From positions 1 through 32,324 of the forward strand of contig CABUTS010000028.1 of assembly GCA_902494515.1 (NCBI GenBank): 32,324 nucleotides of DNA, in the 5' to 3' direction. Under the pieces are notes generated by a model, which did not search any database, was not told the origin of the DNA, and saw only the letters and a program-made list of their open reading frames with translations. The position numbers and the translations under genes were made by a program. This document shows positions 6,551-15,180 of the stretch, piece by piece. The number at the start of each line of letters is the position of its first letter. Within the stretch, counting starts at the first letter, position 1. This stretch comes from an uncultured Muribaculaceae bacterium. GTDB taxonomy: Bacteria > Bacteroidota > Bacteroidia > Bacteroidales > Muribaculaceae.

Positions 6551-8617
6551 TCAGTGCATGCGTTTGAGGAGGTTGTAGGAGGGGACGACGCCGAGCTCGC
6601 CGGCTTTCGAGAGGTTGGCGGCGCCTTCGGCGCGGTTGCCGAGCTGGAAGTATACGTAGGCGAGGTTGTAGTAGGCTTCGCCGAAGTCGGGGCGGATTTC
6701 GATGGCTTTGCGGTAGGCGGCGAGTGCTGAGGTGTAGTCGCCCATTTCCACGAGTACGTTGGCTTTGTTGTAATGCGCGAAGGCCAGGCGCGGCGATAGT
6801 TCGGCGGCGCGGTCGAAGTCGGTGATGATCCGGCGCATCTCCATCTGTGCCTGCGACGGAAGAGCCTTGTCGGTCAGCTCCTTGGAGCCTTCCGAGGACT
6901 TGAGCATATCGTAGGCAGCCACGCCGCGCTGGAAGTAGGCGAGGGCGAAATCCGGGGTGAGGCCGATTGCGCGGTCGAGGTCGGCGATGGCCTGCGGATA
7001 GTTGCGGAGGGTGATGTATTCCATAGCGCGGCCGAAGAAGTCGATGGCGCGGGGTTCGTTTTCGGCCAGGAAGCGGTTGTAGTTTTCAACCGAGGCGAAG
7101 TGGCGGTTGAGGAGGGTCTCGTCGGAGGGTGTCAGACCGCGGTTGCCGACCATCACAAGGAAGGGGAGCATATGAGAGGAATTCAGGTCGTCGACCTCCT
7201 TGATGTAGCTCCGGCGGTCGGTGACGCTGTTGGTCGACGATGAATAGTATCCGAGGGCGAACATCGGCTCGAGGGCGATGCGGCGGTCGCGGTCCTGCAC
7301 ACGTCCGCGGATCCCCTGGCTGACGAAGTCCTGCTGGATGTCGACGTCGTTGTCGACGGTGCGCAGGGCGTGGAATTTGCGGGCCACGGACTCGGCGGAG
7401 AGTTCCTGATCGGGCTGCGAATCCTTCTTTGCGGAGCCGCTGGAGGCGCTGTCATCCTTGCCGTCGTCCGGGGCCATCATTCCGGGGACTGGGGCGGGAC
7501 CTTCGGGCTTGATGCCTCCGGCGGGGAGCGCCTTGGCCATGGCGAAAGCCTTCTTGTAGTCGGCCTCGGCGAGGTTCATCTTACCTTGCGCGCGGTAGAT
7601 GTCGGAACGCATATAGAGGGCTTCGGGCAACTCGGGGAAGCGGAGTATCAGCTCGTTGACATCGTCGAGAGCCTTGGGATAGTTGCGGGTTTCGGAGTAG
7701 AGGAGCGCGCGGTTGTAGAGGGCGCGGAAATCCTCCGGCTCGAGTTCCAGGACGCGCGAGAAGTCGTTGATGGCGCGGTCGTTGTCGCGGCTTTCCATGC
7801 GCAGGAGGGCGCGGTTGTAGATTGCCGTGTAATTGACCGGGTCGATGGAAATCGCGTAGTCGTAGTCGGCCATCGCGCCGAAATAGTCGTCGAGATTGTA
7901 GCGGAGAAACGCGCGGTTTACGTATAGGCCGGCCTCCTTCGGTTCGAGGCGGATTGCCTCCGAAATATCCTTTTCGGCCTTCTCGTATCCCTCGGGGTGG
8001 ACCATCTCGAGCGAAGCGCGGATGATGTAGGCGTTGGGGAGTTTGTCGTTGAGTTCCAGCGATTTGTCGAGGTCGGCCATAGCGGCGATGGTGTCCCCCT
8101 TCTCGGCCATCAGGCGTCCGCGGCCTACGTAGGCATTGGCGTAACCGGGATGCTCGCGGATGAGGGTGTCGAAAGCTGTCAGGGCGCTGTCGGTTTCCTC
8201 GAGCTGCTGCAGGGCGAGCGCCTTGTTGAACATCAGGTTACGGTTGTTCGGAAGCAGCGACTCCGCCTTGGCGTAGTCGTCGACGGCGCCGCGGAAATTG
8301 CCGAGGTTCTGGCGGGCTACGCCGCGGACTTCGTAGGCCTCGGGGAGGAAGGGGTTACGCTCGATGCAGGCCGAAGCGTCGGTTTCGGCCCCGCGGTAAT
8401 CCTCGAGGTTCAGCTTGGCTACCGCACGGAAAAAATATGGCTGCGCCAGGTAGGGCTTGGCGGCGATTGCACGGTTAAAGTATTGAATGGAAAGCACATA
8501 GTCATCGAAGTAGAGCGCATTCTGCCCCACCCTGACGATCTGTTCGGCGTTGATTTGAGCCTTCGCCTGATATCCGCAGACCAGCAGGAGAAGCGCCAAA
8601 AGGATTTTTTCTTTCAT
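6551..8617 (-). CDS. Exported TPR-repeat protein
   Basis: The 688-residue product starts with a signal peptide (MKEKILLALLLLVCGYQAKA, then QINAEQ) and is otherwise nearly all tetratricopeptide repeats. About eleven run from roughly residue 22 to 370, each showing the A..Y..R/N...A pattern ending in P. A low-complexity linker rich in P, D, S and K follows, then a non-repeat segment (about 410-520), then three more repeats at the C-terminus. Such proteins act as periplasmic or outer-membrane scaffolds; no enzyme motif is seen. The open frame reaches 8740, but the added 41 residues lack a signal and a -7 box (TAATTTTG) lies just before ATG 8617. The partner is unknown. Confidence 0.8.
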   Translation of the reverse strand: MKEKILLALLLLVCGYQAKAQINAEQIVRVGQNALYFDDYVLSIQYFNRAIAAKPYLAQPYFFRAVAKLNLEDYRGAETDASACIERNPFLPEAYEVRGVARQNLGNFRGAVDDYAKAESLLPNNRNLMFNKALALQQLEETDSALTAFDTLIREHPGYANAYVGRGRLMAEKGDTIAAMADLDKSLELNDKLPNAYIIRASLEMVHPEGYEKAEKDISEAIRLEPKEAGLYVNRAFLRYNLDDYFGAMADYDYAISIDPVNYTAIYNRALLRMESRDNDRAINDFSRVLELEPEDFRALYNRALLYSETRNYPKALDDVNELILRFPELPEALYMRSDIYRAQGKMNLAEADYKKAFAMAKALPAGGIKPEGPAPVPGMMAPDDGKDDSASSGSAKKDSQPDQELSAESVARKFHALRTVDNDVDIQQDFVSQGIRGRVQDRDRRIALEPMFALGYYSSSTNSVTDRRSYIKEVDDLNSSHMLPFLVMVGNRGLTPSDETLLNRHFASVENYNRFLAENEPRAIDFFGRAMEYITLRNYPQAIADLDRAIGLTPDFALAYFQRGVAAYDMLKSSEGSKELTDKALPSQAQMEMRRIITDFDRAAELSPRLAFAHYNKANVLVEMGDYTSALAAYRKAIEIRPDFGEAYYNLAYVYFQLGNRAEGAANLSKAGELGVVPSYNLLKRMH

Positions 8618-8626
8618 ATTAGTCCA

Positions 8627-8634
8627 CAAAATTA
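8627..8634 (-). promoter_or_regulatory. -7 box of the TPR gene
   Basis: TAATTTTG on the minus strand ends 9 nt before ATG 8617. If used, the transcript would be nearly leaderless. No clean TTTG box is found at the usual distance, so strength is uncertain. Confidence 0.4.
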
Positions 8635-8754
8635 CGAAAAATCGCCAACTTTTCGCTACTTTTGTGCAGAAAATCGCAATATTTAACTGAAGTGACGGAC
8701 AGCAACGTACTGACGAGCCTTCGGCATGCGGACAGCACATCCGGATGTCGCCAA

Positions 8755-9249
8755 TTACTCCTCAGCCGGGGCGAAGTATGCTTCCCACTCGCCATCCTCT
8801 TCGGCGGCGAAGCGGAAGGGAAGCACGGGCAGGGAGGCAAGTGCCTCATTGAATTTGCGCTGGAAAATGTGGAGCGAAAGCGTGTAGAAATTCCATTCGC
8901 GCACTCCGTCGCCGGTAGACATCTCGGTCAGCACCCCCACGGGGTCCTTGCGGAACGTTGCGGCGAGCGCAATAGTCACATCTTCAATTAGTTGCGACGT
9001 CTTTTCATCCGGCATACCAGTTCGGTCGGCATTTAGACCTATCTCCGGATCACCCCCTTCATAAGGTAGCGTAACGATCACACGATACTTGAATCTCGGG
9101 TTATTCCGGAATTCCCCGATGTCGGTGCGGACGGTCACGATTACGGTTCGCCCGGAGTCGGTCGATTCAGTCGGATATGTTACCCACGACCCCTTCAGTT
9201 CGGCCTTGACTGCCTCCTGCGGGTCGGCCTGAATATTTGCTTTCTTCAT
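8755..9249 (-). CDS. DUF695-like protein
   Basis: The 164-residue product is probably cytosolic: it has no signal peptide or membrane segment. Aromatic and acidic marks match the DUF695 family as I recall it: W/YP near the start (SWVTYPTES), a central RFKYRVIVTLPY strand, the segment REWNFYT, and a C-terminal AAEEDGEWEAYF that resembles the family's EDPEWEYY ending. Its function is unknown. It lies 12 bp downstream of the FAD-dependent dehydrogenase on the same strand, so the two are almost certainly cotranscribed. A perfect 12-bp palindrome (ACATCCGGATGT, 8737-8748) follows its stop codon but has no T tract. The family call is moderate. Confidence 0.65.
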   Translation of the reverse strand: MKKANIQADPQEAVKAELKGSWVTYPTESTDSGRTVIVTVRTDIGEFRNNPRFKYRVIVTLPYEGGDPEIGLNADRTGMPDEKTSQLIEDVTIALAATFRKDPVGVLTEMSTGDGVREWNFYTLSLHIFQRKFNEALASLPVLPFRFAAEEDGEWEAYFAPAEE

Positions 9250-9261
9250 ATTATTTTTCAG

Positions 9262-10836
9262 TTATTTTGCTTTCAGGGCTGCGGACAGGGCTTCGGCGCA
9301 GCGCTCGCCGTCGATGGCTGCGGAGACGATGCCTCCGGCGTAGCCGGCTCCTTCGCCGCAGGGGTAAAGACCTTGGATTTCAATGTGTTGCAGACTCTCG
9401 TTGTCGCGCGGGATGCGGACGGGCGACGAGGTGCGGGTTTCGGCGCCGATGACTGCGGCGTCCTTAGTGATGAAGCCGCGCTGTTTGCGGCCGAATTCCT
9501 TGAGGCCCAGACGCAGGCGGCGGCTGACAAACTCGGGCAGGAGCAGGTCGAGGCGCGCCGGATGGATGCCGGGAGCGTAGGAGGTGGAGGGGAGGCCCTT
9601 CGAGGGGCGTCCCTCGATGAAGTCCGTAACCCTCTGGGCCGGAGCGTTTTGCTCGCCGCGGGAGTCCGCTGAGAAGCGGCGCTCGATATCCTCCTGAAAA
9701 GCCATCACTTTCAGTTCCTGCTGGTCGTCGTAGCCCTTGACATCCTCGGGAAGCACCTCCACGACCATGCCGGAGTTAGCCCAGCGGGTGCCGCGGTTCG
9801 CGGGCGACATTCCGTTGACAACCAACTGGTCAGGCCCGGTTGCGGCGGGGATGATGAAGCCGCCGGGGCACATACAGAAGGAATAAACGGCTCTCCCCTC
9901 TACGCGCGTCAGCACCGAATATTCGGCGGCGGGGAGGTATTTGCCGCGCCCCTGCGGGGAGTGATATTGCAGCTGGTCGATGAGGGCCTGAGGGTGTTCG
10001 AGTCTGACGCCGACAGCGATTCCTTTGGCTTCCAGCCTAACATTCAGCTTCTTAAGCATACGGTAGACATCGCGGGCGGAGTGGCCGGTAGCCAGAATCA
10101 CGGGCCCGGCAAGCGCCTGTCCGCCGGAGGTCGTAACCCCTTCGACCTTGCCGTCGCGGAGAATCAGGCCGTCGACGCGGGTCGAAAAATGCACCTCGCC
10201 GCCGCATTTCAGGATGGTTTCGCGCATCGCCCGGATGACCTTGGGCAGGCGGTCGGTGCCGATATGCGGATGGGCGTCCACGAGGATGTTTTCCTGGGCG
10301 CCGTGCTGCACGAAAATGTTCAGAATCTTCTCGACCGAGCCGCGTTTCTTCGAGCGGGTGTAGAGCTTGCCGTCGGAATACGCGCCGGCGCCCCCCTCGC
10401 CGAAACAGTAGTTCGAGTCGGGGTCCACGGTGTTTTCGCGCGAAATCCGGGCCATATCCTTGCCCCGCTCGTCGACGCTTTTGCCGCGCTCGAGCACCAC
10501 CGGGCGCACCCCCTCCTCGATCAGCCGCAGGGCGGCGAACAGTCCGGCCGGACCTGCGCCGACAACAATCGCCGTCGGAGCATCGGGCGGTAACTTCCTG
10601 TATGTCACCGGTTTTGCCAACGACTCGTCGGGCTTCGGCATCTCGTCGACAAACACATCGACAGTCAGGTTCACCATCACCCGGCGCTGACGTGCGTCGA
10701 TCGACCTTTTCACAATCCTCACATCCCTGATCCGGTTCACATCGACGCCGAGCGCCGTCGACGCCTCGGCCAACAACCGCAGCGGCTCATACGCCACCTG
10801 CGGCTCCACCCTCATCTGTATCGTATCTTTTGCCAT
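9262..10836 (-). CDS. FAD-dependent dehydrogenase/oxidoreductase (COG2509 type)
   Basis: This 524-residue flavoprotein has a short N-terminal domain (about 1-85) followed by a Rossmann FAD-binding motif, VVGAGPAGLFAALRLIEEG (91-109), with the ribose-binding Glu116 in VVLERG. A second dinucleotide-type segment, VILATGHSARDVYRML, and the C-terminal YPCGEGAGYAGGIVSAAIDG motif complete the flavin site. The overall plan is that of the uncharacterised FAD-dependent dehydrogenases common in Bacteroidota. The reaction is unknown, and no heme or Fe-S ligand cluster is evident. It is the first gene of a two-gene unit with the DUF695-like gene. Its promoter lies 206 nt upstream, leaving a long leader. 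The start MAKDTIQMRV agrees with relatives. Confidence 0.85.
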   Translation of the reverse strand: MAKDTIQMRVEPQVAYEPLRLLAEASTALGVDVNRIRDVRIVKRSIDARQRRVMVNLTVDVFVDEMPKPDESLAKPVTYRKLPPDAPTAIVVGAGPAGLFAALRLIEEGVRPVVLERGKSVDERGKDMARISRENTVDPDSNYCFGEGGAGAYSDGKLYTRSKKRGSVEKILNIFVQHGAQENILVDAHPHIGTDRLPKVIRAMRETILKCGGEVHFSTRVDGLILRDGKVEGVTTSGGQALAGPVILATGHSARDVYRMLKKLNVRLEAKGIAVGVRLEHPQALIDQLQYHSPQGRGKYLPAAEYSVLTRVEGRAVYSFCMCPGGFIIPAATGPDQLVVNGMSPANRGTRWANSGMVVEVLPEDVKGYDDQQELKVMAFQEDIERRFSADSRGEQNAPAQRVTDFIEGRPSKGLPSTSYAPGIHPARLDLLLPEFVSRRLRLGLKEFGRKQRGFITKDAAVIGAETRTSSPVRIPRDNESLQHIEIQGLYPCGEGAGYAGGIVSAAIDGERCAEALSAALKAK

Positions 10837-10902
10837 AATAAAAAAAGGAAGGTCCGCTTTACCTCAACTAAACAATTGACGTTTTTCTTTTGCTGAAAAC
10901 AA

Positions 10903-10974
10903 TTAGCTCTCGCGGCAAGCCTCAAGCATAGTATCCAAATCCTCCTGAGTCAATTGCCCCACAATAGATGTTCA
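10903..10974 (-). pseudogene. 22-codon gene tail in the leader of the FAD dehydrogenase operon
   Basis: Between two stop codons the minus strand encodes a peptide ending LTQEDLDTMLEACRES, which has the composition of a real C-terminal helix. No ATG starts this frame. It lies downstream of the promoter at 11042-11073 and could be a decayed gene end or chance. The rest of 10837-11249 holds only this and the promoter. Confidence 0.25.
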
Positions 10975-11041
10975 ATTCCATCGTTTATAGGAATGACTGT
11001 TGAACTTTGAGATTGTCGGCTATGCAATAGACAACCTTACG

Positions 11042-11073
11042 CAAAGGTAGTGATAAATTAGCTAAAAAGCAAA
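11042..11073 (-). promoter_or_regulatory. Promoter of the FAD dehydrogenase/DUF695 operon
   Basis: On the minus strand, TTTG (11073-11070) and TACCTTTG (11049-11042) start exactly 24 nt apart, as in lon. The nearest downstream gene is the FAD dehydrogenase at 10836, so the transcript would have a leader of about 200 nt. Confidence 0.65.
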
Positions 11074-11249
11074 TTATCATCTCGGTTTTCCCAGACCTGA
11101 GAACATTCTCATTATCCACAGATTAGTTTTGAAAAGCATTGATATGTCAGTACGCCAAACAGATGTCAATACTCTAAATACTGTATTTCAGAGGATTTGC
11201 TCTTTGAAGGCCTATATATCTGTGCAGTAAATATTATTATCCGGGATAA

Positions 11250-12602
11250 CTACTTTTTTCGGAGTTTGCCGTCGCGGAATTCGTAATGGTCGGTCTCTGA
11301 AGGGGTTCCGGGTTTTAAGAAGAATAGGTTTTTTTTGTTTTTCAAAGCTCCGGGATAGGATCCAAAAGGAGGATTCTCATATAAGGTAATCTCCATTGTC
11401 CGGTAGCCATCAGCGCTGAATATATAGGTCGTGGGGAAGGTTACAGGGAATCCTTGGAAACGGAAAAATGTACCGGGATTCCATCGGTTAGATTTATTCT
11501 CCCAGCGCGAGAATTGAGGCATTGAGCCGTTCTTCACGGTCATCTTGATTTCCTTTCCCTCCTCCTTGGTGCCAATCCATGCATCCAAGGTCGGGGTATC
11601 GTCAGATTTAACCTTAATTACGACATCCGACTCCTCGAAGGGCCCAACAATTACCTTTTCATCCCAGTCCCAAAGTCCGGTATAACCTTGGTTTTCCTTA
11701 TAATCAAACTCAATAACATATGTTTTGTCGATTTCCATTCGTCGCCACATATTGGCCGGGTTGTTTCTTTCATCACCAAAAGTAATATATGTTTCGATAT
11801 AATCGTCCAAGCCTCCGCGATCCGATTTTTCAAACAACTCTACATCAAACCTTTGTAAAGTGTCGTTTGTCATGCAGTCAACAACATAAACATTAAATGG
11901 CTTCCGCAGCAGCTTTTCGGGCTTTTTAACTTGAATTGTCTGATTAACAATATCTTTAATCGTGATTTCGGTAACAGGTTGATTGTAAGCTTTGTTTGAG
12001 GTATCCAGTTTCAGGGAGTCGCCTTCGCAAGCCTCGGGAATTGAAAATTTATATTGAGTATTATCGCCTAATCTGCCGGAGCGATTTTTTGTCAGAGGAA
12101 CAACTTCCGATTTATCGGTAGATTTATGGATATACCACAGCGTCGCGCCGGGAACATTGGGCAACTCAAACTCTCCTGACAACGGGCCCTTATGTATATC
12201 TCGTTGAACAGCAGGAACTTGAACAACGATATTATAGATACGATGTCCTTTGAGACCGCTCCCGAAAAACTCAGTGAAATCTACAATCAGTGGCCGCAAA
12301 TTGGGGTATTTAATTTTCAGAGTTTTGGTGCCGGGACTCAGATAGCACCAGTATTCCGACGTTTTATAAGGATAGTCGCCGATTACATTCCCTTCGAAAA
12401 CGACCTTATCACCGGGCATAATGACCTTGACCAACGCACAAATCTCACCGTTGAGGTCCTTACGCTGAGCCGACACCGTCTGAGTCATCATCTCCATTGT
12501 CACGGATTCCAACTTAAGTTCCTGAGCATCAAGCCTTCCAGCTATCAGCATCGTCAGCATCCAAAGTAATATATTCCTAAGTGTTTTCATTGGTTCAATC
12601 AT
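11250..12602 (-). CDS. Exported protein with shared N-terminal domain (operon gene 7)
   Basis: The 450-residue product has a signal peptide (MKTLRNILLWMLTMLIAGRL, then DAQ). It then carries the roughly 100-residue domain shared with the three genes upstream: DLNGEICALVKV, FEGNVIG, SEYWCYLSPGTKTLKIKYP, VDFTEFFGSG. This has a PEGA-like beta rhythm, but homology to PEGA is inference. The remaining 300 residues are unique, beta-rich and without a known motif (KPFNVYVVDCMTNDTLQRFD, FDYKENQGYTGLWDWDEK). The ATG at 12602 overlaps the upstream stop as TAATG, which suggests translational coupling. By comparison with its paralogues, whose signal peptides show (L/I)RNI near residue 5, ATG 12590 is an equally good start. 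It is the last gene of the kinase-led operon. Function unknown. Confidence 0.75.
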   Translation of the reverse strand: MIEPMKTLRNILLWMLTMLIAGRLDAQELKLESVTMEMMTQTVSAQRKDLNGEICALVKVIMPGDKVVFEGNVIGDYPYKTSEYWCYLSPGTKTLKIKYPNLRPLIVDFTEFFGSGLKGHRIYNIVVQVPAVQRDIHKGPLSGEFELPNVPGATLWYIHKSTDKSEVVPLTKNRSGRLGDNTQYKFSIPEACEGDSLKLDTSNKAYNQPVTEITIKDIVNQTIQVKKPEKLLRKPFNVYVVDCMTNDTLQRFDVELFEKSDRGGLDDYIETYITFGDERNNPANMWRRMEIDKTYVIEFDYKENQGYTGLWDWDEKVIVGPFEESDVVIKVKSDDTPTLDAWIGTKEEGKEIKMTVKNGSMPQFSRWENKSNRWNPGTFFRFQGFPVTFPTTYIFSADGYRTMEITLYENPPFGSYPGALKNKKNLFFLKPGTPSETDHYEFRDGKLRKK

Positions 12603-14194
12603 TAAAAACGTCCTTTAATCACTTCGGCGAGGCGGTCTCTTTCAAAGGCTTTTGTAAAGGTGCCAAATTCCAGACCGGAGGCAGTGAGTTTGCCGTAATT
12701 GCCGTATTTGTCGATGAGTAGGAGCATTTTGCCGGAAGCAGTATTGCAAAGAAACAGACCGTCGCCGATATAGTTTATATCGCTGATATCGTGAGATTTA
12801 TCTTTCTCCCACCTCCAAACATCCCATAGATATTGCCAGTATTTGGTTTCCACGATATTATAATTCTCGGGGAGTTCTTCCAAGACCTTACGGTTTTTGA
12901 GATCATAGTAGTCATGATGCACGCCATAACGTATATCGACGATACTGTCATTGACCATTACAGCATCCTCAGAAGATTTATCATAGATAAATTTCTCATC
13001 TTCAAGGCTATATATTCCTTGCAGAGAGAACAGATATTCAAAATCCTGCGTCTCTCTGACACCACGGGGATAATCTACATATTTGTCAAATATTACTTTG
13101 CCATTGTCGTTCAAAATTAATTCGAGGTGATTTTTTGGATTATAGAAATACAAGTGTCGGAAAGGCAAAAAACTTCGGAATTCATAGCCGTTTTTAATCT
13201 TTATTGGCACCATCTGTCCTGTGATTTTATCAACAAAAACATCCCTTTTCTTCCCCATTAAAGGGACGTGAAACAGCGACTGTGTCCTATAACTTTTGCT
13301 GAAAAGAATGTTGCGATGATACTCCCATTCGCCAACGGTATGATAATTTTGGCCGGTTTGCCGGTCGATGATATAATTACCACCGAGTGTGTCAGTTACG
13401 AAGCACAAACGGCAGCGGTTGTAATCCTCGCGGGGCTCAAATAGGTTCTTGTACTTGAAGGGAATCAGCGTGTTTCCCTTACCGTCGATGCAACCCCACA
13501 GACCCTTTTTCATGACCCAATAGAAGTCTTGGTCCCATGCAAAATCATCCCGGGAAACAATCCAACGGAACATCTCATATTGTGATGTAATCAGCATGTC
13601 ATTCGAAATACGCTCATACATCGGCGGAATTACTGCGTTGAAGGAATCATCGAAGAAGCCCCACAAATTACCTTTGCGAAACGGATACAGCCCTCCCCTC
13701 TTCGGATGAATGAAGTCGGGTTTAACCGCCGCGATAGCCGTCATATACTCCTCAATCCGTCTTTTCGACAGAATACTGTCGGTCACTGCAGCCGCATCAG
13801 GTACTATAGCAGGAACAATGATACTCAACTCGTAAATCTTCTTGCTTTGGACACCGCTCCCGAATAACTCTGTGAAATCAACGAGTAACGGCTCGCAGCC
13901 GGGATATTTTATCTTCAGACGCTTGCTGCCAGGGGATAGGAAACACCAATATTCAGATGTCTTGTAGTCGCACGTGCCAATAACATTCCCCTCGAATGCT
14001 GCCTGAGCAGTCGGGATTATGACCTTCACCAGCGCGCACACCTCACCATTATTGTCGGTACGCTGCATCGGCACCGACATCACCTCCATTAGCACCGCAA
14101 ACGACTTCACCTTCATCTCCACAGCATCCGTCGCCAAAGTGCAGCAAATGCAAAGCAATGCTATTAAAATATTTCGAATGTTATCAATCATCAT
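12602..14194 (-). CDS. Exported protein with shared N-terminal domain and degenerate WG repeats (operon gene 6)
   Basis: The 530-residue product starts with a signal peptide (IRNILIALLCICCTLATDA). The shared domain follows: NNGEVCALVKV, FEGNVIG, SEYWCFLSPGSKRLKIKYP, VDFTELFGSG. The C-terminal part holds two clear WG-type repeats (KGNLWGFFDDSFNAVIPPMY and KKGLWGCIDGKGNTLIPFKY). A weaker unit sits near the end (LLLIDKYGNYGKLTASG). WG repeats form beta-sheet arrays in secreted and surface proteins and are thought to bind proteins or ligands. The start was chosen because ATG 14194 overlaps the stop of the upstream gene as ATGA; the frame extends a further 8 codons. GC content is lower than in lon or trkH, as throughout this operon. 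Role unknown. Confidence 0.75.
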   Translation of the reverse strand: MMIDNIRNILIALLCICCTLATDAVEMKVKSFAVLMEVMSVPMQRTDNNGEVCALVKVIIPTAQAAFEGNVIGTCDYKTSEYWCFLSPGSKRLKIKYPGCEPLLVDFTELFGSGVQSKKIYELSIIVPAIVPDAAAVTDSILSKRRIEEYMTAIAAVKPDFIHPKRGGLYPFRKGNLWGFFDDSFNAVIPPMYERISNDMLITSQYEMFRWIVSRDDFAWDQDFYWVMKKGLWGCIDGKGNTLIPFKYKNLFEPREDYNRCRLCFVTDTLGGNYIIDRQTGQNYHTVGEWEYHRNILFSKSYRTQSLFHVPLMGKKRDVFVDKITGQMVPIKIKNGYEFRSFLPFRHLYFYNPKNHLELILNDNGKVIFDKYVDYPRGVRETQDFEYLFSLQGIYSLEDEKFIYDKSSEDAVMVNDSIVDIRYGVHHDYYDLKNRKVLEELPENYNIVETKYWQYLWDVWRWEKDKSHDISDINYIGDGLFLCNTASGKMLLLIDKYGNYGKLTASGLEFGTFTKAFERDRLAEVIKGRF

Positions 14195-15144
14195 TTGGGA
14201 TATTTGACGTGCCAGCAATCAAGGAGGTCGAAAAGGAACGGATAAGCAGGGTTATTGACTCCGGTTGTAGCAAAAATGCTGTCAGAACTTTTAACAGAAC
14301 CATTATTTTGCGTCGACAGCTGAAGCTGATCGAAAGAGCTACAGGATTGTTCACCGTCAATGTTTGTGAATACGTACGTGTACTCCTGAGTCTGAGGGTT
14401 AAATGTGATTTCCAATGATATTGGGGCTTCGTTCGCCTGTTCCAAAGTCAAGACATACGTGTTTGCCGACCTGCTGAATTTTGTAGCATTCATTGGAAAA
14501 TCCATGCTCCCCATTGGTTTATAAGGTTGCTTAAAACTTAGAACGTAATCCGCGTCAAAATTCTGTTGATCATATTCCGAAGCTTTCTGCAGGGTCATGA
14601 AAGCATAGTCACCAAGAATAACAGTCTTGCACTTTTTATAGGCTTTCTGAATCGGAATCTTTTTATTGTCTGTGACCCCGAAATAAGGAGAATCGCCAAG
14701 ATGATTGCTTAGATTCCCGGGGCTGTAATTCGCAGATGAACTTTCCGGGACTCCGAGAGTTATAGTATATGTTTGACGGCTTTCAACGCTTTCAGTGCCG
14801 TAGTCTTCAAACACAACTGACAGCGGTTCAAATGCAGTAGGAACAATTCTGATTTTTTTAGTGCCTGGAGTAATATAACACCAGTATTCCGAGCCTTTTC
14901 GCTCAATAACACCAACGACATTTCCCTGCACCGTCAGTTCGATATTTGGTGCTGCAATCTTGACCAGCGCACAGTACTCTCCATTCAAATCCTTCCGAGG
15001 ATGTACGGCAGCCGATAAGTCAGTATTTGCAGTATCGAATGACTTCACATCCAATGTCTGTGCACTGGAAACAAAGCACATAAAATGCAGACCGCAAAGT
15101 CCTGCAATTATGGAAGTAACAATATTTCGAAGAAATTTTATCAT
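14191..15144 (-). CDS. Exported protein with shared N-terminal domain (operon gene 5)
   Basis: The 317-residue product has a signal peptide beginning MIKFLRNIVTSIIAGLCGLH and ending near SSAQ. The shared domain is present but the most diverged: DLNGEYCALVKI, VQGNVVG, SEYWCYITPGTKKIRIVP, VVFEDYGTES. The C-terminal half (YAFMTLQKASEYDQQNFDAD, LEITFNPQTQEYTYVFTNID) has no motif I know; the strand pattern suggests a small beta-barrel or lipocalin-like fold, which is speculation. An ATG at 15162 gives six more residues; 15144 is preferred because the MxxxLRNI signal peptide then lines up with its paralogues. The stop TGA overlaps the next ATG, and the upstream stop is 36 nt away (18 nt if 15162 is used). 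Confidence 0.7.
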   Translation of the reverse strand: MIKFLRNIVTSIIAGLCGLHFMCFVSSAQTLDVKSFDTANTDLSAAVHPRKDLNGEYCALVKIAAPNIELTVQGNVVGVIERKGSEYWCYITPGTKKIRIVPTAFEPLSVVFEDYGTESVESRQTYTITLGVPESSSANYSPGNLSNHLGDSPYFGVTDNKKIPIQKAYKKCKTVILGDYAFMTLQKASEYDQQNFDADYVLSFKQPYKPMGSMDFPMNATKFSRSANTYVLTLEQANEAPISLEITFNPQTQEYTYVFTNIDGEQSCSSFDQLQLSTQNNGSVKSSDSIFATTGVNNPAYPFLFDLLDCWHVKYPK

Positions 15145-15180
15145 CGGGGTATTATGGTTCATTTAAGGAGTCGGAGGGAA

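Noticed and set aside
8655..8664. Plus-strand TACTTTTG box near the TPR gene start
   Set aside because: It points toward no plus-strand gene, has no good TTTG partner, and the next genes are all on the minus strand.
8737..8748. Perfect 12-bp palindrome ACATCCGGATGT after the DUF695-like gene
   Set aside because: It has no loop and no T tract, so it is not a credible terminator. A lone 12-bp palindrome can arise by chance.
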